Shown piece after piece: positions 5,821 to 5,992 of a stretch of DNA of 5,992 nucleotides (position 1 is its first letter; each line of letters begins with the position of its first letter). Where the stretch lies: the NCBI GenBank assembly GCA_038231615.1, contig JBBRLA010000549.1:1-5992 (forward strand). The letters run 5' to 3'. The stretch comes from JBBRLA01 sp038231615 (GTDB lineage Bacteria; Myxococcota_A; Polyangia; Palsa-1104; JAEUJZ01). A program made the position numbers and the translations under genes. The notes under the pieces are model-generated. The model had not been told where the DNA came from and searched no databases. It worked only from the letters and a program-made list of their open reading frames with translations.

Positions 5821-5992
5821 GTGGAGGAAGGGCAGTCTACCCGCCCGCGCCGCTCCATCGCCAGCTTTGCCTGAGATTAACCGCCGATGCCGGCAGGAAT
5901 CGTCCCCGGTCGCGTCAGAAAAGACGAATGGAAGTTGCGCAAACGGCCGCAAGTAGATTGAATATCGTCCGCTGGACCAAGAATAAGCGAAC
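5821..5992 (-). promoter_or_regulatory. Upstream region of the fusion gene (putative leader/promoter, none clearly defined)
   Basis: This 172-base stretch lies before the favoured ATG of the ATP-grasp/M32 gene. The same frame stays open through it to the window end, so some of it could be coding. Its translation (for example SDATGDDSCRHRR) looks unlike conserved protein. I see no convincing -35/-10 pair and no ribosome binding site. It is somewhat less GC-rich toward 5940-5992, where a promoter might be. Confidence 0.25.

Overview
The window is a high-GC bacterial stretch. GC-rich codons dominate, and long open frames mirror the real genes on the opposite strand. No 16S, tRNA or other taxonomic marker is present. 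The gene families (M32 carboxypeptidase, circularly permuted ATP-grasp, MNT/HEPN pair, DUF234-type ATPase) would fit a proteobacterium, perhaps a sulfur-oxidising gammaproteobacterium, but that is a guess from gene content only.

Layout: (1) 1-390, plus strand: the C-terminal end of a P-loop ATPase of HerA/FtsK-like type, cut by the window edge. (2) 391-597: an intergenic stretch with a strong GC-rich hairpin, an AT-rich patch and a possible 40-residue minus-strand ORF. (3) 598-1221, plus strand: an intact MNT-type nucleotidyltransferase overlapping the start of a HEPN partner gene. The HEPN gene is broken by an internal deletion with a frame change. (4) 1297-2754, minus strand: a two-domain AAA-type ATPase of the archaeal-ATPase/DUF234 family, complete end to end except for one in-frame amber codon. 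(5) 2755-2790: 14-bp tandem repeats with embedded palindromes in the short gap before that ATPase. (6) 2785-5820 or beyond, minus strand: one very long gene fusing a circularly permuted ATP-grasp ligase-like half to a complete M32 (Taq-type) metallocarboxypeptidase half.

The plus-strand MNT/HEPN pair and the minus-strand ATPase converge across a 75-bp gap. Two of the four accessory-type genes (HEPN and the DUF234 ATPase) carry inactivating lesions, while the neighbouring ATP-grasp/M32 fusion is intact with all its motifs. The segment therefore looks like a decaying accessory region next to a maintained metabolic gene. The most unusual item is the fusion, which puts a predicted ATP-dependent amide-forming domain and a C-terminal amino-acid-removing peptidase in one chain. 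This recalls in outline the bifunctional glutathionylspermidine synthetase/amidase.
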